DNA of 6,376 nucleotides from an uncultured Eubacteriales bacterium (GTDB lineage: Bacteria; Bacillota; Clostridia; Tissierellales; Peptoniphilaceae): positions 1-6,376 of the forward strand of contig CABTXP010000056.1 in NCBI GenBank assembly GCA_902488815.1. The letters run 5' to 3'. The notes under the pieces are model-generated. The model had not been told where the DNA came from. It did no database searches and saw only the letters and a list, made by a program, of their open reading frames with translations. The translations under genes were made by a program, and so were the position numbers. Shown piece after piece: positions 4,210 through 6,376 of the stretch; the stretch's first letter is position 1; every line of letters begins with the position of its first letter.

Positions 4210-5212
4210 ATTGTTCGTCGCCTAAATTCCTGAGCTTGTCCACCTGTTCTTCTTTGCCCAAGACGATGAGGACGTCGCCGATTTTAAATGTGTAACTCAC
4301 GGGTGGATTGAAGAGGAAATTGCCGTCTTCAATCTTTTTTATTGCAAGGACGATGAGTCCTGTCTTATTCGGTATTTGCGCTTCTAATAAATTTTTGTCT
4401 TCTAAGTATGAGCCCTTCTTTACTATGACTTCTTCAAGGTCAAGTTCAATGTCTCCTACTCTCGTCACCACGTCCAAAAAGGAAATAATATTTGGCTTTA
4501 TCATAAGTGACGCCATTCTCTTGCCGCTTATTTCATTTACGGACAAGGTTTTGTTTGCGCCGACTTTTAAAAGTTTTTCTCTGCCGGACTTGGTGATTGA
4601 ATTGGCGATTATGTATATGTCTTTGTTAAGATTCCTTGCCGTAAGGACGGTAACGATGTTATCCACTTCTAAGTCTAATGTGGTGACAAGGCCTTTCGCT
4701 TTTTCAATGCCCGCGCGCTCCAATACACTTTCTTCCGTGGACTGACCTTCCACTACCAATATATCTTGATGACTGAAGTTTTCAAGGTCTTCGTGTTTGT
4801 CTGTGATTACGACAAAGTCCAATTTTTCATTTATAAACTTATTAATAATAACTTCTGCAAGCTCTCCCGAGCCGCAAATTATGTAATGATCTTTTAAAGC
4901 GGAAATTTTCCTGTCCATTTTACTTCCTTTCCACAAATCTTTTACCTTGCCTTCTACAAACATTGCCACAACTGTTGTGAAGGTATACCCGACAATTCCT
5001 ACGCCCAAAAATATCATAAAGACGGAAAAAATTTCAGACTGTCCCGTACGCGTGCCTACTTCGCCGAAGCCTACGGTGGATATGGTGATTACCGTCATGT
5101 ATAGGGCATCTACAAAACCTACTTTCAAAAGGGCCATGTATCCCGCGACACCGATGACTAAAAGTAGGGTAAATGCAAGTAATATGAATTTGAGTTTTCT
5201 CTTTTCTTCCAT
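4208..5212 (-). CDS. two-TM potassium channel with RCK (TrkA) domains
   Basis: This 334-residue protein has the MthK-like layout of a ligand-gated prokaryotic K+ channel. Residues 7-29 form TM1. A pore helix leads to the selectivity filter TVGFGE (46-51), and TM2 spans about 60-86. The cytoplasmic RCK_N/TrkA_N domain runs from about 107 to 225: YIICGSGELAE (110-120) is the Rossmann loop and Asp138 ends the second strand (VVITD), where nucleotides usually bind. RCK_C/TrkA_C covers about 253-332. In the family, RCK domains form an octameric ring that opens the pore on binding Ca2+, nucleotides or other ligands; the ligand here is unknown. AAGGAG (5219-5224), 6 nt before the ATG, supports the start. 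A promoter lies just upstream and a terminator overlaps the stop, so it is a single-gene unit. Met99 may be an internal start. Confidence 0.94.
   Translation of the reverse strand: MEEKRKLKFILLAFTLLLVIGVAGYMALLKVGFVDALYMTVITISTVGFGEVGTRTGQSEIFSVFMIFLGVGIVGYTFTTVVAMFVEGKVKDLWKGSKMDRKISALKDHYIICGSGELAEVIINKFINEKLDFVVITDKHEDLENFSHQDILVVEGQSTEESVLERAGIEKAKGLVTTLDLEVDNIVTVLTARNLNKDIYIIANSITKSGREKLLKVGANKTLSVNEISGKRMASLMIKPNIISFLDVVTRVGDIELDLEEVIVKKGSYLEDKNLLEAQIPNKTGLIVLAIKKIEDGNFLFNPPVSYTFKIGDVLIVLGKEEQVDKLRNLGDEQ
4916..4930 (-). promoter_or_regulatory. possible internal start (Met99) of the K+ channel gene
   Basis: On the - strand AAAGGAAG (4930-4923) precedes an in-frame ATG (4918-4916), with 6 nt between AAGGA and the ATG. 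This Met lies between TM2 and the RCK domain, so initiation here would give a soluble RCK protein of 236 residues (100 to the end plus Met99). The archaeal channel MthK uses an internal Met107 at the equivalent place. Confidence 0.45.
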
Positions 5213-5218
5213 AAGCCG

Positions 5219-5224
5219 CTCCTT
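5219..5224 (-). promoter_or_regulatory. ribosome binding site of the K+ channel gene
   Basis: AAGGAG on the - strand sits 6 nt before the ATG at 5212 and fixes the start. Confidence 0.75.
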
Positions 5225-5233
5225 ATAATTTAG

Positions 5234-5262
5234 ATTATAGTATAAGTTTGGATAAATCTAAA
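5234..5262 (-). promoter_or_regulatory. promoter of the K+ channel gene
   Basis: On the - strand TTTAGA (5262-5257, four of six matches) and a perfect TATAAT (5239-5234) are separated by 17 nt. Transcription would start near 5227, three or so bases before the Shine-Dalgarno, leaving a leader of about 15 nt. Confidence 0.6.
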
Positions 5263-5301
5263 TTAATTTAATTAAATCTCATTAGCGACATTCGCGCAAA
5301 G

Positions 5302-5333
5302 AAAAAAGGCTTTAGGACGAATCCTAAGCCTTT
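5302..5333 (-). terminator. terminator of xpt
   Basis: On the - strand AAAGGCTTAGGA pairs with TCCTAAAGCCTTT around a TTCG tetraloop, with a single bulged A, then runs into six T's (5307-5302). It begins 11 nt after the xpt stop codon. Confidence 0.9.
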
Positions 5334-5344
5334 ATTTATTCTGT

Positions 5345-5920
5345 TTAACTTCTGAAGACGATATTGCCGCCTTCAATTGAATCCACTATTGCAAGGGACA
5401 ACAGGTCGAAGCCTTTCTCACGCAAATTGTCTCCGCCTTTTTGAAATCCCTTTTCAACGGCGGCTGCAAGGCCTTTGATCTCTGCGCCTCCTTGGTTTGA
5501 AACGTCAATCAAGCCTTCCATGGCAAAGCCTGTTGCCAAAAAGTCGTCTATTATCAAAAGTTTGTCTGAAGGGGACAGATATTTTTTTGAAACGGTGACG
5601 TTGTAAGTCTTGTCGTAAGTGTAAGATTTGACTTGAGAAGAAAAAACTTCCGAGTCCATGTTTTTTGACCTTGCCTTCTTGGCAAAGACCACGGGGATGT
5701 TCCCCATGTGTGTTGCAGTTAATATTGCAAGGGCAATGCCTGAAGCCTCAATAGTCAAAATCTTGTTAATGCCTTTGCCGGAAAAATAATCTGCAATCTC
5801 CGCCGCAAGCTTGTCCAAAAACTCCGTCTCCAATCTGTGGTTCAAAAAAGAATCCACCTTAATTACATTGCCTTCTAAAATTCGCGCATCACTTAAAATT
5901 TTTTCTTCCAATAATTTCAT
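5345..5920 (-). CDS. xpt: xanthine phosphoribosyltransferase
   Basis: Xpt is a cytoplasmic purine-salvage enzyme that joins xanthine to PRPP, giving XMP for GTP synthesis. The 191-residue product closely follows Bacillus Xpt (about 194 residues). KVDSFLNH (21-28), TIEASGIA (56-63), VVFAKK (77-82), the PRPP-binding LLIIDDFLATG (121-131, acids Asp125 and Asp126) and VEKGFQKGGD (155-164) are all recognisable. An open frame continues upstream to a TTG at 5932 (TTG AGG TGG ATT ATG). However, the ribosome site GAGGTGG lies inside that extension, so ATG 5920, 6 nt after GAGG, is the real start. A promoter lies just upstream, too close to leave space for the purine riboswitch that precedes xpt in Bacillus. 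A terminator follows, so the gene is transcribed alone. Confidence 0.95.
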   Translation of the reverse strand: MKLLEEKILSDARILEGNVIKVDSFLNHRLETEFLDKLAAEIADYFSGKGINKILTIEASGIALAILTATHMGNIPVVFAKKARSKNMDSEVFSSQVKSYTYDKTYNVTVSKKYLSPSDKLLIIDDFLATGFAMEGLIDVSNQGGAEIKGLAAAVEKGFQKGGDNLREKGFDLLSLAIVDSIEGGNIVFRS

Positions 5921-5923
5921 AAT

Positions 5924-5930
5924 CCACCTC
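5924..5930 (-). promoter_or_regulatory. ribosome binding site deciding the xpt start
   Basis: GAGGTGG on the - strand ends 3 nt before ATG 5920; its GAGG core is 6 nt away. It overlaps the codons of the longer TTG-initiated frame, which argues against that frame being used. Confidence 0.7.
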
Positions 5931-5936
5931 AAGACA

Positions 5937-5945
5937 ATTATAGCA
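5937..5945 (-). promoter_or_regulatory. extended -10 promoter of xpt
   Basis: TGCTATAAT on the - strand is identical to the extended -10 before the ClC gene. The expected -35 region (TATATA) does not match. Transcription would start near 5930, at the ribosome binding site. Confidence 0.65.
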
Positions 5946-5946
5946 A

Positions 5947-5976
5947 ATGGTAAAAATAATATATACTATGGTAAAA
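5947..5976. repeat. paired ATGGTAAAA direct repeat in the divergent promoter region
   Basis: ATGGTAAAA occurs at 5947-5955 and 5968-5976, exactly 21 bp apart, or two helical turns. The first copy lies between the xpt -10 and the -35 position; both lie upstream of the divergent exporter gene. Same-face spacing suggests possible regulator half-sites. TATACT (5962-5967), a possible -10 for the + strand gene, lies between them. Confidence 0.4.
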
Positions 5977-6020
5977 GACATACACTAATAATATTTTCTT
6001 ATTTGTCAGGAGAAAATAAA

Positions 6021-6027
6021 AGAGGAG
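6021..6027 (+). promoter_or_regulatory. ribosome binding site of the exporter-like gene
   Basis: AGAGGAG lies 5 nt before ATG 6033 and supports that start. Confidence 0.7.
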
Positions 6028-6032
6028 TTAAT

Positions 6033-6376
6033 ATGAACACAATACTTATAAGAACTGTAAAGACGGCGGCGGCAGCTCTTTTGGCAATACTTGTCTCTCA
6101 AGCACTTTCACTGGACTTTGCGGCGGCGGCGGGCATCATCGCTATACTCAATGTATTTGAAACACGCAAGTCCACCGTTGAAGGCGGTCTTAAGAGGGCG
6201 CTGTCCGCAATTATAGCACTCATAATAGGCGGCATTTTGTTTGAACGCTTGGGCTATGTGACCTGGGTCTTCGGTCTCTACCTTTTAATCTTTGTGCCCG
6301 TGTCATTTTTGTTAAAAATAGAACTGGGCCTTGGACCTTCCAGCGTAATTGTCACACACCTTCTTTCCTTTGGAGA
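6033..6376 (+). CDS. aromatic acid exporter-like membrane protein (partial, N-terminal)
   Basis: The frame opens at ATG 6033 and runs without a stop to the window end: 114 codons and two bases, so only the N-terminus is seen. It resembles the N-terminal membrane domain of the aromatic acid exporter family (ArAE_1, FUSC-related; YqjA-like proteins of Firmicutes). It opens with IRTVKTAAAALLAILVSQ (residues 5-22). A second hydrophobic stretch is followed by FETRKSTVEGGLKRALSAI (42-60), like the family's conserved turn in which a basic helix links two membrane segments. Then come ALIIGGILFERLGY (62-75) and more hydrophobic segments. Family members are proposed efflux proteins; the substrate is unknown. 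AGAGGAG 5 nt upstream supports the start. It is transcribed divergently from xpt across a 112-nt gap. No clear -35/-10 pair was found for it. Confidence 0.72.
   Translation, partial: MNTILIRTVKTAAAALLAILVSQALSLDFAAAAGIIAILNVFETRKSTVEGGLKRALSAIIALIIGGILFERLGYVTWVFGLYLLIFVPVSFLLKIELGLGPSSVIVTHLLSFG

Noticed and set aside
4308..5228. + strand open frames opposite the K+ channel gene
   Set aside because: They are antisense shadows; the - strand frame has clear channel and RCK motifs plus its own promoter and terminator.
5921..5932. Longer xpt starting at TTG 5932 (195 residues, MRWIM...)
   Set aside because: The extension consists of the ribosome binding site GAGGTGG read as codons. ATG 5920 has proper spacing and gives the length and N-terminus of the Xpt family.
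6064..6132. GCG-rich triplet runs in the exporter-like gene as a slippage or phase-variation switch
   Set aside because: They encode short alanine stretches in membrane helices, each only three or four triplets long, and changes in whole triplets would not shift the frame.

Overview
The window looks like a low-GC Gram-positive (Firmicutes) chromosome, probably an anaerobe of the Tissierellia/Peptoniphilaceae type. Support for this is the AT-rich intergenic DNA, strong AAGGAGG-type ribosome sites, TATAAT promoters, U-tract terminators, a Bacillus-type Xpt and an iron-sulfur aldo/keto reductase typical of anaerobes. The taxon is an inference; no gene here fixes it.

Layout. A complete 5S rRNA (about 4-121) and a strong terminator (159-197) close an rRNA operon whose upstream part lies outside the window. 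A small GlsB/YeaQ-type membrane protein (294-536) follows with its own terminator. Next comes a + strand run of three genes: a ClC-family H+/Cl- exchanger (701-2011), a hotdog-fold PaaI-type thioesterase (2109-2588) and an aldo/keto reductase with a C-terminal eight-cysteine Fe-S region (2631-3755). No terminator is visible after the ClC gene. The hairpin between the last two genes leaves almost no room for a separate promoter, so the three may be partly co-transcribed.

Positions 3756-4207 hold no convincing gene. They hold an array of four hairpin elements sharing GGGGACA...TGTCCCC ends with different inner stems, plus an isolated inverted end and a diverged tandem duplication of element plus linker. 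It resembles the short palindromic repeats spread by REP-associated (Y1/IS200-like) transposases, but no transposase is present here.

On the - strand are a two-TM potassium channel with an RCK (TrkA_N/TrkA_C) module (4208-5212) and xanthine phosphoribosyltransferase xpt (5345-5920), each with its own promoter and terminator. Divergent from xpt is the start of an aromatic-acid-exporter-like membrane protein (6033 to the window end).

The genes are mostly housekeeping: ion and pH homeostasis (ClC, K+ channel), purine salvage (xpt) and envelope proteins. The observations most worth following are the hairpin array, an apparent internal translation start in the K+ channel matching the one known in MthK, and several promoters placed so close to their genes that the Shine-Dalgarno would lie at the mRNA 5' end. 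The last also leaves no room for a purine riboswitch before xpt.
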